The translations under genes and the position numbers were made by a program. Under the pieces are notes generated by a model. It was not told the DNA's origin. It was given only the letters and a program-made list of their open reading frames with translations, and ran no database searches. This document shows, piece by piece, positions 1 through 8,051 of a DNA stretch of 64,000 nt. The DNA comes from Bacteroidaceae bacterium. GTDB taxonomy: Bacteria > Bacteroidota > Bacteroidia > Bacteroidales > Bacteroidaceae. The first letter of the stretch is position 1. Every line of letters begins with the position of its first letter. The stretch spans positions 6,071 to 70,070 of the forward strand of contig CAAHEN010000248.1 of NCBI GenBank assembly GCA_900772575.1. The letters are read 5' to 3'.

Positions 1-10
1 GATATTGTTG

Positions 11-18
11 TAACTTTG
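11..18 (+). promoter_or_regulatory. Bacteroidetes -7 promoter box before the MltF-like gene
   Basis: TAACTTTG fits the TAnnTTTG -7 consensus of Bacteroidetes. The matching -33 box would lie before the window begins, so only half of the promoter can be seen. It implies a leader of about 100 bases before the ATG at 124. Confidence 0.5.
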
Positions 19-123
19 TCTCGTGCAAAATTAATACTTCATCGTCACTTGACAAGGGCTGGGGCCCTGAATTTGGTGACATTCAGCAGAAAACAGATTT
101 CACCGCACCTTCCAACCAAGACA

Positions 124-1368
124 ATGCGTCACGTCTATACCATACTGTACATCGTGGTACCGCTTCTCATACTGTCGTGCACCAACAAGCAGGAACGCGG
201 TATGAACGGTGCCTTCGCACCAGAAAAGCCGACGGCCAAACATACCACCAACAACTATGACCTCGACGCCATCAGCCGATCGGGAGAACTCATCGTGGCA
301 ACACTGAGCGGTCCCGTCACCTATTTCGACTACCAAGGACAACCCATGGGACTGCAGTATGCACTTGCCGCAGACTTTGCCCACCGTGAAGGCATCAGCA
401 TTCGCATCGAGACTGCACACGACACAACGGAATTGCTCGACATGCTCACCAAAGGCGATGCGGACCTCATAGCCCTCCCCCTCCCCGTCAGCCGCATCAA
501 AGCCGAAAAACTGGCGCCTGCCGGCGCCACAGACAAGGCACGTTCCACTTCATGGGCCATACGTTCTGGCTGCCCAGACCTGGCGCAAGCACTGCAAGAC
601 TGGTATGACGCCAATCCGCTTGTCGCCGTGGCCCGCAAAGAGAAAATCCGCTTCGACGAGCGCCGCCAAGTGCGACGACACGTCCGCGCCCCATACTTGT
701 CGCGTGAGAAAGGCGTGATTTCCGCATACGACGCCCACTTCCGTCAGGCCGCAGCCAACACCGGTCTGGACTGGCGGCTCATCGCCGCACAATGCTACCA
801 AGAATCAGGATTCGACCCAAACGCCGTGTCGTGGGCCGGTGCACGCGGACTAATGCAGATCATGCCGCGCACGGCGCAAGGACTAGGTGTATCGCCAGAC
901 GAACTCTACTCGCCAGAGGTCAACATCTCGGCCGCAGCACGCTACCTGAACAGCCTCAGCACGCAATTCGCAGACATACGGGATCACAGCGAGCGCATCA
1001 GCTTTATTCTGGCAGCCTACAATGGCGGTTCCGGCCACATCCGCGACGCCATGGCTCTGGCAAAAAAACATGGGCGCAACGCCCACAGTTGGAATGACGT
1101 GTCTTTCTTCGTGCGTCACCTGACGGAGGCCCACTACTACCGTGATCCGGTCGTACGCTACGGCTATATGATAGGAAACGAGACCTACAACTATGTCGAG
1201 GCCGTTCTGGCACGTTGGCAAGCCTACGGCGGCAAGCCGGGCATGGGCATTGTCCCACATGGGCAAGACACACCGGCATCACCACGACAGCCACGCAAAC
1301 GCAACCGTTTCTCGAAGGAGCAGCAAGTACTCACTCCCGAAGAGCTCGAGAGACTCGGCACCTCATAA
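124..1368 (+). CDS. MltF-like membrane-bound lytic transglycosylase (lipoprotein)
   Basis: Predicted to cleave the glycan strands of peptidoglycan, releasing 1,6-anhydromuropeptides, while anchored by lipid. Starting at ATG 124 the protein has 414 residues and begins with a lipoprotein signal ending in the lipobox LLILSC. An upstream TTG in frame at 16 would bury this signal behind 36 extra residues and overlaps a promoter box, so I reject it. Residues about 50-170 resemble a shortened family-3 solute-binding domain (ISRSGELIVATL, DADLIALPLP), as in MltF. Residues about 205-350 are an SLT domain with the catalytic Glu near 227 in CYQESGFDP and the motif GLMQIMPRTA. The gene ends 12 bases before the helicase gene, so the two may be cotranscribed. 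The family is clear; the role of the shortened sensor-like half is inference. Confidence 0.85.
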   Translation: MRHVYTILYIVVPLLILSCTNKQERGMNGAFAPEKPTAKHTTNNYDLDAISRSGELIVATLSGPVTYFDYQGQPMGLQYALAADFAHREGISIRIETAHDTTELLDMLTKGDADLIALPLPVSRIKAEKLAPAGATDKARSTSWAIRSGCPDLAQALQDWYDANPLVAVARKEKIRFDERRQVRRHVRAPYLSREKGVISAYDAHFRQAAANTGLDWRLIAAQCYQESGFDPNAVSWAGARGLMQIMPRTAQGLGVSPDELYSPEVNISAAARYLNSLSTQFADIRDHSERISFILAAYNGGSGHIRDAMALAKKHGRNAHSWNDVSFFVRHLTEAHYYRDPVVRYGYMIGNETYNYVEAVLARWQAYGGKPGMGIVPHGQDTPASPRQPRKRNRFSKEQQVLTPEELERLGTS

Positions 1369-1380
1369 ACATATCCCATC

Positions 1381-4300
1381 ATGCCCGTCCCTGCCACTGA
1401 CATATTTACAGACCTGCGCACACTGCTCAAGACGAGCGGTACACCAACCGCACGCTATAGCCAACTATATGCCATACTCAGCCGCCTATGCTCAGCCTAT
1501 GCCGAAACACTCAACACGGATTTCTCCGGCTTGTTCTCACGACTATATGCCATCTGCCAAGCAACTGGTATCGACCATCACACCATAGATGCAGTCAGGC
1601 GCCGCGCCCGTCTGTTCATGAATGAGCAGACCGACTCCCCCTTTGAGCAGGCATGCTTCGACGCTGACACAAGGACAGTGGCCACCTTTGCCTCCAGACT
1701 GTGGAACACAGATCTGCCTGATGATCTCCAAGACCCGCACAGGCGCCGCATTGCCACGAAAGGCACCACAAAGCGGAGTGGGCACGTGGCAAAAGTACGC
1801 GCCATCGTCACGGCAGTTGACCGACAGGGCACTACCGTGGCCTTCACGACGGGAAGCCGCGAGCTGACCGCCACCTGCCCACACCTCCAACGAACCATTA
1901 ATGTTCTGGAGCCAGGCATGCCGGTCAACCTCATCGATGTGAGAGACACCAAACCCCAAGAGACACAAGTCGGCATGATCATCATTGACCCTGACTACCT
2001 GATAGACGTCAGCGCACTCACAGCGGCATTCAAGCCCTATGGCGCACAAGCCGCCAACTATCTGCTAGACCTACTCACACCGCGGCAAAACACGCCGGCT
2101 ATCATGTTGGGAAATGCGGCCAATGACTTTATGGACGAGCTTGTCAACAATCCAGCACCGGCAGACTCCCCTGTAACACGCGCCGAACTTTACGGGAAGG
2201 CACTTCGCAAACACTTCTACAATCACCTCCTGACATATGCCTGTCTTGAAGAACCTTTGGGGCCGGACTATTTCGAGGCTCTCCGTACCACTTTCGACCA
2301 CATAGCCGATGCTGTAACCGGGCAATTCGGTACGGCCGAGGTCGGGCTTCCACTCGACAGTGTACTACTGGAACCGGCCTTCATCTGCGAGACCTTGGGG
2401 CTACGCGGCCGTTTCGACGTCATGGCTGTTGACCATCACTCGCTCGTAGAGCTCAAGAGCGGGAAAGCCGAGGAATTTGGCGGCCAAGTCAGGCCACGCC
2501 ATCCCCATGTGTTGCAGATGTCACTCTACAAGGAAATGCTGCACTACAACTTCGGCCTGCCACGAGACACCATCAAGTCATTCCTTTTCTATAGCCGCTA
2601 CCCAGCTTTCTACCATGAGCGCAGCAGTGCGGACGCTGTCAACGAAGCGCTAGAGCTCCGCAACGAAATAGTGGCCATGGAGCAGGCGTTGCGACATGGA
2701 GCCTGTTCTTCCATTCTGGCCCGTCTCGAGCCCGATCAGCTCAACCGGAAAGGGACAAGAGGACGCTTCTGGCAGAACTACCTTCGATCATCAATCGAAA
2801 GGGTCTCACAGCCCCTTGAGGCAGCATCACCCCTTGAAAAAAAATACCTCTACCATTTCCTCACCTTTATAGAAAGAGAAAAATATCTGGGCAAGACGTC
2901 AGACAACCGCCCAGACTCTAACCGAGGCCTTGCCTCCGCGTGGACAACAGACCTGAAAACCAAGCAGGCAGCTGGCGACATACTCATCAATCTACAGATA
3001 ACCAGTGCCTCGGGAGAGGGCGGCATCGATTGCCTGACATTTGCCCTGCCCGACTATGGTCCCGATTTCATCCCCAACTTCAATCAAGGCGAAATGGTAC
3101 AGCTCTACGAACGCCGAGACGAACGGGACAACGTGACGACACGGCAGCTAGTACGAGGCTATATCGAATCGCTAACCAGTGAGTGTCTCCAGCTGCGCCT
3201 CAACTATAAGCAACGCAATGTCCGCCTGTTTCCAGCCGAAACGCGCTACGCCATCGAGCACGACGGTTCTGACGCCCCCGCCACAACAGCCGTTCGCGGC
3301 TTGTTCAGCCTGTTGACTGCCACTCCACGACGCCGCGCCCTACTGCTGGGGCAGCGGTTGCCTGAAGTAGGCCAACCGCTGCCGCTGCTTGGCAACTATC
3401 CCGCAGCGACGGCGGCCATTGTCAGTGCGGCAAGCCGTGCCCAAGACTATTTCCTACTCATAGGGCCACCGGGTACCGGCAAGACAAGTGTTGCCCTCAA
3501 AGCCATGGTTCAGGAGTTCCTATTGCGCCAAGAATCTCACACAGACGGCGCAGGCCTGCTCCTCATGGCGTACACCAATCGTGCAGTCGATGAAATCTGC
3601 GGTATGCTCGAAACCATTCCAGCTCCCTACGTGCGCCTAGGCAACAAACAGGTATGCCACAAGGATTTCCGTCCACGCCTCATCGGCGAACTGTTGAAGG
3701 ATTGCCATAACCGGCGTGAAGTGCGCGAAGCCATGGCCACCCTCCCCATTGTCGTCGGCACGGTTTCCACACTCGCCTCCCACACCGAGATCTTCAGGCT
3801 ACGTCCTTTTGAGGCCATCATCGACGAGGCCTCTCAAGTGCTGGAGCCGCAAATTCTTGGTCTACTGTGCGGAAAGACAGATGATGGACACAGCGCCATA
3901 CGCCGGTTTGTCATGATTGGCGACCACAAACAGCTGCCTGCCGTGGTGCTGCTCCCCGACAGTCAGACCCGCGTCACAGACAAGGACTTACGCGAGATTG
4001 GCTTGACAGACCTACGCAACTCCCTCTTCCAACGCCTGCACCAGCTGCTTGAGACAAAAAATTGCACGACTTGCATGGCCCTGCTCGATCGGCAAGGACG
4101 TATGCACGAAGACATCTGCCAGTTTGTCAACTCCGAATTTTACGACCAGCGCCTACAGGCCGTCCCCCTGCCCCATCAGACAAGCCCTCTCAATCTACGG
4201 CACACCACGACATCTCTTGAACAGTTCATCGCCACAACACGCATGGGGTTCATAGACATTCGCCCTAACACGTTACCTTCAAACAACAAAGCCAACACCG

Positions 4301-4725
4301 ACGAAGCCAACTGTGTGGCCCGTCTCATCGCTGAAATCAACACTCTCTATGCCCGCAACCACCGCCAGCTGGATATGGACAGGCAGATTGGCGTCATCGT
4401 TCCATTCCGCAATCAGATAGGCAGAGTGCGCCAAGCTCTGCGCGAACTGGACATTGACGGCACACGGCTGACCGTCGATACCGTCGAGTGCTACCAAGGC
4501 AGCCAACGCGACATCATCATCTTCTCGACAACCATCAGCCAGCCTTACCAGCTCGACATCCTCTCTAACGAGCAGCAAGTCGGCAACACCACAGTAGATC
4601 GCAAACTCAATGTCGCGCTTACCAGAGCCCGGCTACAATTTTTCATGATAGGCAATGGTGCCATACTCAAGCAACGGACCATCTACGCGCGCCTCATCTC
4701 CAATTGCAAGATTTACAACTGCTAA
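1381..4725 (+). CDS. Dna2-like protein: PD-(D/E)XK nuclease domain plus SF1 helicase (DNA2/NAM7 family)
   Basis: A 1114-residue protein that probably unwinds and cuts DNA ends or flaps. The C-terminal half carries the superfamily-1 helicase motifs: Walker A GPPGTGKT near residue 695, Walker B IIDEASQ near 815, motif III-like GDHKQLPAV, a motif V-like VECYQGSQRD, and NVALTRAR near the end, as in the UPF1/DNA2/NAM7 group. The N-terminal half has a PD-(D/E)XK-like signature, with Asp 346 in GRFDVMAV followed by E357-x-K359 in VELKSGK. This is the order found in Dna2 nucleases. I do not see an obvious four-cysteine iron-sulfur cluster, which Dna2 and Cas4 usually have. There are no cas or restriction genes nearby, so a repair or replication role is more likely than defence. 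Confidence 0.8.
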   Translation: MPVPATDIFTDLRTLLKTSGTPTARYSQLYAILSRLCSAYAETLNTDFSGLFSRLYAICQATGIDHHTIDAVRRRARLFMNEQTDSPFEQACFDADTRTVATFASRLWNTDLPDDLQDPHRRRIATKGTTKRSGHVAKVRAIVTAVDRQGTTVAFTTGSRELTATCPHLQRTINVLEPGMPVNLIDVRDTKPQETQVGMIIIDPDYLIDVSALTAAFKPYGAQAANYLLDLLTPRQNTPAIMLGNAANDFMDELVNNPAPADSPVTRAELYGKALRKHFYNHLLTYACLEEPLGPDYFEALRTTFDHIADAVTGQFGTAEVGLPLDSVLLEPAFICETLGLRGRFDVMAVDHHSLVELKSGKAEEFGGQVRPRHPHVLQMSLYKEMLHYNFGLPRDTIKSFLFYSRYPAFYHERSSADAVNEALELRNEIVAMEQALRHGACSSILARLEPDQLNRKGTRGRFWQNYLRSSIERVSQPLEAASPLEKKYLYHFLTFIEREKYLGKTSDNRPDSNRGLASAWTTDLKTKQAAGDILINLQITSASGEGGIDCLTFALPDYGPDFIPNFNQGEMVQLYERRDERDNVTTRQLVRGYIESLTSECLQLRLNYKQRNVRLFPAETRYAIEHDGSDAPATTAVRGLFSLLTATPRRRALLLGQRLPEVGQPLPLLGNYPAATAAIVSAASRAQDYFLLIGPPGTGKTSVALKAMVQEFLLRQESHTDGAGLLLMAYTNRAVDEICGMLETIPAPYVRLGNKQVCHKDFRPRLIGELLKDCHNRREVREAMATLPIVVGTVSTLASHTEIFRLRPFEAIIDEASQVLEPQILGLLCGKTDDGHSAIRRFVMIGDHKQLPAVVLLPDSQTRVTDKDLREIGLTDLRNSLFQRLHQLLETKNCTTCMALLDRQGRMHEDICQFVNSEFYDQRLQAVPLPHQTSPLNLRHTTTSLEQFIATTRMGFIDIRPNTLPSNNKANTDEANCVARLIAEINTLYARNHRQLDMDRQIGVIVPFRNQIGRVRQALRELDIDGTRLTVDTVECYQGSQRDIIIFSTTISQPYQLDILSNEQQVGNTTVDRKLNVALTRARLQFFMIGNGAILKQRTIYARLISNCKIYNC

Positions 4726-4757
4726 GCGTTTTCACTTGAAAAAAATCATCCAAAACC

Positions 4758-4788
4758 TTTGCCATTTCACACCATTGATGTAACTTTG
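4758..4788 (+). promoter_or_regulatory. Perfect Bacteroidetes promoter for tRNA-Lys
   Basis: TTTG at 4758-4761, a 19-base spacer, then TAACTTTG at 4781-4788. This matches the consensus exactly. The predicted start is about 20 bases before the mature tRNA. Confidence 0.85.
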
Positions 4789-4811
4789 CACTCGCAAAAC
4801 GAGCTAAGCCT

Positions 4812-4884
4812 GCACTCTTAGCTCAGTTGGTAGAGCAACTGACTCTTAATCAGTGGGTCCAGGGTTCGAACCCCTGAGAGTGTA
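4812..4884 (+). tRNA. tRNA-Lys (anticodon CTT)
   Basis: A 73-base cloverleaf. The acceptor stem GCACTCT pairs with AGAGTGT (a G-U pair at the end). The anticodon stem ACTGA/TCAGT holds the loop CTCTTAA, giving anticodon CTT for the lysine codon AAG. The T arm contains GGTTCGAACCC. The discriminator is A and CCA is not encoded. It stands alone, with its own promoter and terminator. Confidence 0.95.
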
Positions 4885-4891
4885 CAAATTG

Positions 4892-4927
4892 CAAGGAGCA
4901 TATCTCTCATGATATAGCTCCTTGTTT
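4892..4927 (+). terminator. Intrinsic terminator of tRNA-Lys
   Basis: CAAGGAGC-ATATC pairs with GATAT-A-GCTCCTTG, with one bulged A, and is followed by TTTT. It begins 8 bases after the tRNA end. Confidence 0.85.
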
Positions 4928-4978
4928 TCGTTATGCGGATATCAAGGCATCAGCAATCCAACAAGATTCGGACTCTTC

Positions 4979-5005
4979 CGTTCACCCGCAGAATGCGGGC
5001 GAACG
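4979..5005 (+). other. Strong hairpin in the 4885-5223 gene-free stretch
   Basis: A 27-base hairpin with a 12-position stem (CGTTCACCCGCA against TGCGGGCGAACG, one A-C mismatch) and a GAA loop. Neither strand has a following U-tract, so it is not a normal terminator. Otherwise I see only the clostripain promoter in this stretch; the short open frames here look random. Confidence 0.4.
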
Positions 5006-5196
5006 GTTAAATGCGTTAAATCTAAAAAAACGGAATCGCCAGAGGAGGTTCCAAGACCAAATGCCTTTTTCGCCGGTCTATGTCCATATCATTCAGATAC
5101 ATATAAATCAAGACTAAGGCTGTGACATGGAAGCCAGAAGCCAGTATGAACCTTGGGCACTGAAAACGGGCTGTTCTGTATCTCGCCGCATTGTCT

Positions 5197-5204
5197 TATT
5201 TTTG
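5197..5204 (+). promoter_or_regulatory. -7 box of the clostripain-like gene
   Basis: TATTTTTG matches TAnnTTTG; the -33 region is weak (TTCTG near 5174). Transcription would start near 5211, which rules out a start at 5191 and supports ATG 5224 with a very short leader. Confidence 0.6.
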
Positions 5205-5223
5205 CAGGCAAATCAAAGCTTAC

Positions 5224-6555
5224 ATGCATCATGCCTCCTGCGGGCCTATCGGCCTCACATCCTCTTCATTCCGGCCTCGTTGCTGGTTCTTCCTGCTCAT
5301 CGCGCTACTCGCAACGCTGAACTGCGCCTGCAACGGTGATGACGATGGACTGACCATCCCCCCCATCACTCCAACCGACACCGCCAATCGCACAGTCCTC
5401 ATATACATGGCGGCGCAAAATTCGCTTGGGAGCGGTGGCTGGCAGCAGAAAGACTCTGTCGAAATCATGCTTGGCCGCCAGTTTGTCGCCTCAACAAACC
5501 GCCTTCTCGTCTTTATAGACGATGCCAAAGCACCACGCCTCTATCGCGTCATCAAGGAATGGCCCCAACCAGTGCTCGTCAGATCATGGGACACTGACGT
5601 CAACTCCACTTCACCTGAAGTGCTGTCCGACGTACTGAGGTGGACGCGTACCAATTTTCCGGCACGCGAGTACGGCCTTGTCATGTGGTCACATGCCGAC
5701 GGCTGGATTCCGGCGACAGACAAGGACTACACGTCAAACACCCGGCGTCGTGGCATTCAACCATATTCGTTCGGCATCGATGACGGCAGCCGGATGGGCA
5801 CCGATACTGGCACACAGATGGACGTAGATGATATGGCCGCTGCCATCACGGCGGCACAAGTGCACTTGCGCTTCCTGTTTTTCGATGCCTGCCTGATGCA
5901 GAATATCGAAGTGGCCTATGCCCTCAAAGATGTCACAGACTACCTGATAGCGTCGCCCATATCCACTCCTGCGGCTGGTTCGAACTATACGCACCAGCTA
6001 AGAGATGCCTTTTTCGATACAGATCCCACCAATATCGTAACAACCTATTACGCTGACGTCACCGACAAGACGCAGCAAAGCAGCTATGCCGACTATGGCA
6101 TAGTTGTCTCTGCCATACGTACTGACCGCCTTGACGCACTGGCCGAAGCCTTCAGTGAAGCCCTGCCCATATCGGCATTGGCTGGCCGCACCTCACCGAA
6201 CATGGACGGCGTACTCAACTACCAAGCCTACTCATGGAACTATTTCTACCGCCCGCACAACTACGACGCAGCCGAGGCCGTCAGACGCCTATTCCCCGAA
6301 AACGCACAACCGCGATTGCTACAGGCCATCAACGATGCCGTTGTCCGCAAGGCAGCGACGACCGAGTTCTGGATAGGCCCGGGTTATTCCTCTTATAAGA
6401 CCGTACCGACAGACAGCTACTGCGGTGTATCCATGTTCGTACCGCAGACTGCCTATACCCTCAATGCTGGCGCATGTCCCCATGGAGACCATAACGCCAA
6501 CTTCACTGCGACGCGTTGGTACGCCGCCGCCGGCTGGGCACAGACCGGCTGGTGA
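5224..6555 (+). CDS. Clostripain-family (C11) cysteine peptidase, probable surface lipoprotein
   Basis: A 443-residue probable endopeptidase of family C11, which cuts after basic residues in known members. The first 40 residues hold a hydrophobic signal ending in LNCAC. The cysteine is followed by NGDDDG, an acidic run like the lipoprotein export signals that send Bacteroidetes lipoproteins to the cell surface. The catalytic His is near residue 157 in WSHADGW and the nucleophilic Cys near 223 in FFDACLMQ, both in the usual C11 contexts. A start at 5191 is possible by reading frame alone, but the -7 promoter box overlaps it. The neighbour downstream is convergent, so the gene is probably monocistronic. 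The lipobox is imperfect, so the exact modified cysteine is uncertain. Confidence 0.85.
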   Translation: MHHASCGPIGLTSSSFRPRCWFFLLIALLATLNCACNGDDDGLTIPPITPTDTANRTVLIYMAAQNSLGSGGWQQKDSVEIMLGRQFVASTNRLLVFIDDAKAPRLYRVIKEWPQPVLVRSWDTDVNSTSPEVLSDVLRWTRTNFPAREYGLVMWSHADGWIPATDKDYTSNTRRRGIQPYSFGIDDGSRMGTDTGTQMDVDDMAAAITAAQVHLRFLFFDACLMQNIEVAYALKDVTDYLIASPISTPAAGSNYTHQLRDAFFDTDPTNIVTTYYADVTDKTQQSSYADYGIVVSAIRTDRLDALAEAFSEALPISALAGRTSPNMDGVLNYQAYSWNYFYRPHNYDAAEAVRRLFPENAQPRLLQAINDAVVRKAATTEFWIGPGYSSYKTVPTDSYCGVSMFVPQTAYTLNAGACPHGDHNANFTATRWYAAAGWAQTGW

Positions 6556-6602
6556 GCGGGATACACTTTTTGGGGTACTGACCTAATCCCCCTTTCCCGT
6601 TG

Positions 6603-7679
6603 TCAGCCCAAAGCGGCGACTGCGTACTTGGTGAGGAAATACCCACCGACCACGAGCCACACATAGAGCAATGCAGCCAGGAGAAAAGGCTTCGCACCGG
6701 CTTTCCTGAATTTGTCGATACTGGTGTCTGTGCCTAGGGCGGTCATGGCCATGGTCAGCATAAAGGTGTCAATGTATTCGATAGCACCGTTGAGAGGAAT
6801 GTCCCTTACAGTCGACGCCCCACAGGCATGCTGCAACAGGGAGTTCAGGCATATAATCCCGATGAAGCCGAATGCGAACCATGGCACAGTCACCTTGCTC
6901 CTCTCGCACTGACCTCCAGGCACGATCGTCCTTCTACCCGCCAAAACAATCCCCATCACCACCAGCACCGGCGCAAGCAGCATTACCCTTATCATCTTTG
7001 TAATCGTAGCCGTTCCGGCAATCCCCAGACTGTCCGTCGGATCCATGGCGTTACCAGCTCCAGCTACATGGGCAACCTCGTGAAGCGTGCCGCCGGTATA
7101 TATGGCTACAGCCGTATCGTCTAGTCCTGACAGCAACCCCGCTCTATACATGATGGGGTAAAGAAACATGGACAGAGTGCCAAAAATGACTACCGTTGAA
7201 ACGGCAATGGCTGTTTTATGATTTTCACACTTCACCACAGGCTCGGCACCAAGGACAGCGGCTGCTCCACATATAGCACTGCCCGTTGAAGTCATGAGAG
7301 CGGTATCAGCATCCATTTTCAACAGGCGTCCGAACCAGACACCAAGCAGCAGAGTCCCAACAACAACCGCCAGGTCAACCACCACCGCCGGTACCCCCAC
7401 AGCCATCACTTGTGTCAGCGTCAGCCTGAAGCCGTAGAGCACAATACCGGCCCGCAGAACCTGCTTGGTGCAGAATTTGATGCCAGGAATCCAAGTCTCC
7501 GGCAACTTGTTACGAAGGCTGTTGGCATACAGCATACCCAGTATGATGCCAATGATAAGCGGACTGAGCGAAAGATGCTTCATCACTGGCAGTTCCGCAA
7601 GATAGAATGCCGCAAATGAAAACAGCGTGATGAGCAATACCCCGTGCAGGGTATTGGCTCTGTTTCCTTTTCCAAACAT
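6603..7679 (-). CDS. YeiH/UPF0324 family membrane protein, putative sulfate exporter
   Basis: A 358-residue integral membrane protein with about ten hydrophobic segments. It matches the YeiH (UPF0324) family in length and in features such as LSPLIIGIILGMLYAN near the N-terminus, SAICGAAAVLG and GGTLHEVAHVAGAG. The family is annotated as putative sulfate exporters on limited evidence, so the substrate is uncertain. The gene faces the clostripain gene with 47 bases between them and diverges from acnA. A TAnnTTTG box on the minus strand lies 25 bases before the start. Nothing around it suggests a sulfur pathway. Confidence 0.8.
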   Translation of the reverse strand: MFGKGNRANTLHGVLLITLFSFAAFYLAELPVMKHLSLSPLIIGIILGMLYANSLRNKLPETWIPGIKFCTKQVLRAGIVLYGFRLTLTQVMAVGVPAVVVDLAVVVGTLLLGVWFGRLLKMDADTALMTSTGSAICGAAAVLGAEPVVKCENHKTAIAVSTVVIFGTLSMFLYPIMYRAGLLSGLDDTAVAIYTGGTLHEVAHVAGAGNAMDPTDSLGIAGTATITKMIRVMLLAPVLVVMGIVLAGRRTIVPGGQCERSKVTVPWFAFGFIGIICLNSLLQHACGASTVRDIPLNGAIEYIDTFMLTMAMTALGTDTSIDKFRKAGAKPFLLAALLYVWLVVGGYFLTKYAVAALG

Positions 7680-7703
7680 AGACTCTATATTTTAATTTCG
7701 CCG

Positions 7704-7711
7704 CAAAGGTA
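7704..7711 (-). promoter_or_regulatory. -7 box for the YeiH-type gene
   Basis: On the minus strand this reads TACCTTTG, matching TAnnTTTG. No clear TTTG is found 19-20 bases upstream. The predicted leader is short, about 18 bases. Confidence 0.5.
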
Positions 7712-7937
7712 CTCAATTTACCGTATTTATCCCACCATTCATCATGGAGATCGCACAATATGACACAGTTCAGCGAATCTTGTCAGTAGTTCGGCGTAGC
7801 CAAAGAAATCTGCATAGGTCAGATGGGCAAAGTGCCAATTGTGCTTTTAGTATACGGTTTTACAGCGATATCCTGCATTATTATTCAATGAAGCGCATTC
7901 AAACCGACAGAAAACAAAGCTTTTCTCTGTCAATGTG

Positions 7938-7968
7938 TTTGACATCTCACGAAATAACCGTATATTTG
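7938..7968 (+). promoter_or_regulatory. Perfect Bacteroidetes promoter for acnA
   Basis: TTTG at 7938-7941, a 19-base spacer and TATATTTG at 7961-7968. The leader to ATG 8052 is about 75 bases. The rest of the divergent gap 7680-8051 shows only the YeiH promoter and no convincing gene. Confidence 0.85.
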
Positions 7969-8051
7969 CAGGAGATTTGCTGTGTATAATTTTAATTTGA
8001 TTCGATTTTGGAAGATTATCCTCCATCTTCAATAAAAATACCTTGCTGCAC

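Noticed and set aside
16..123. In-frame TTG extension of the MltF-like gene
   Set aside because: The TTG lies within the -7 promoter box and the extension would hide an evident lipoprotein signal that starts at ATG 124.
4922..5339. Short plus-strand frames between tRNA-Lys and the clostripain gene
   Set aside because: No family resemblance, no promoter of their own, and one overlaps the tRNA terminator and another the clostripain start in a different frame.
7744..7989. 81-codon plus-strand frame in the acnA upstream gap
   Set aside because: It contains the perfect acnA promoter and has no recognisable protein features.
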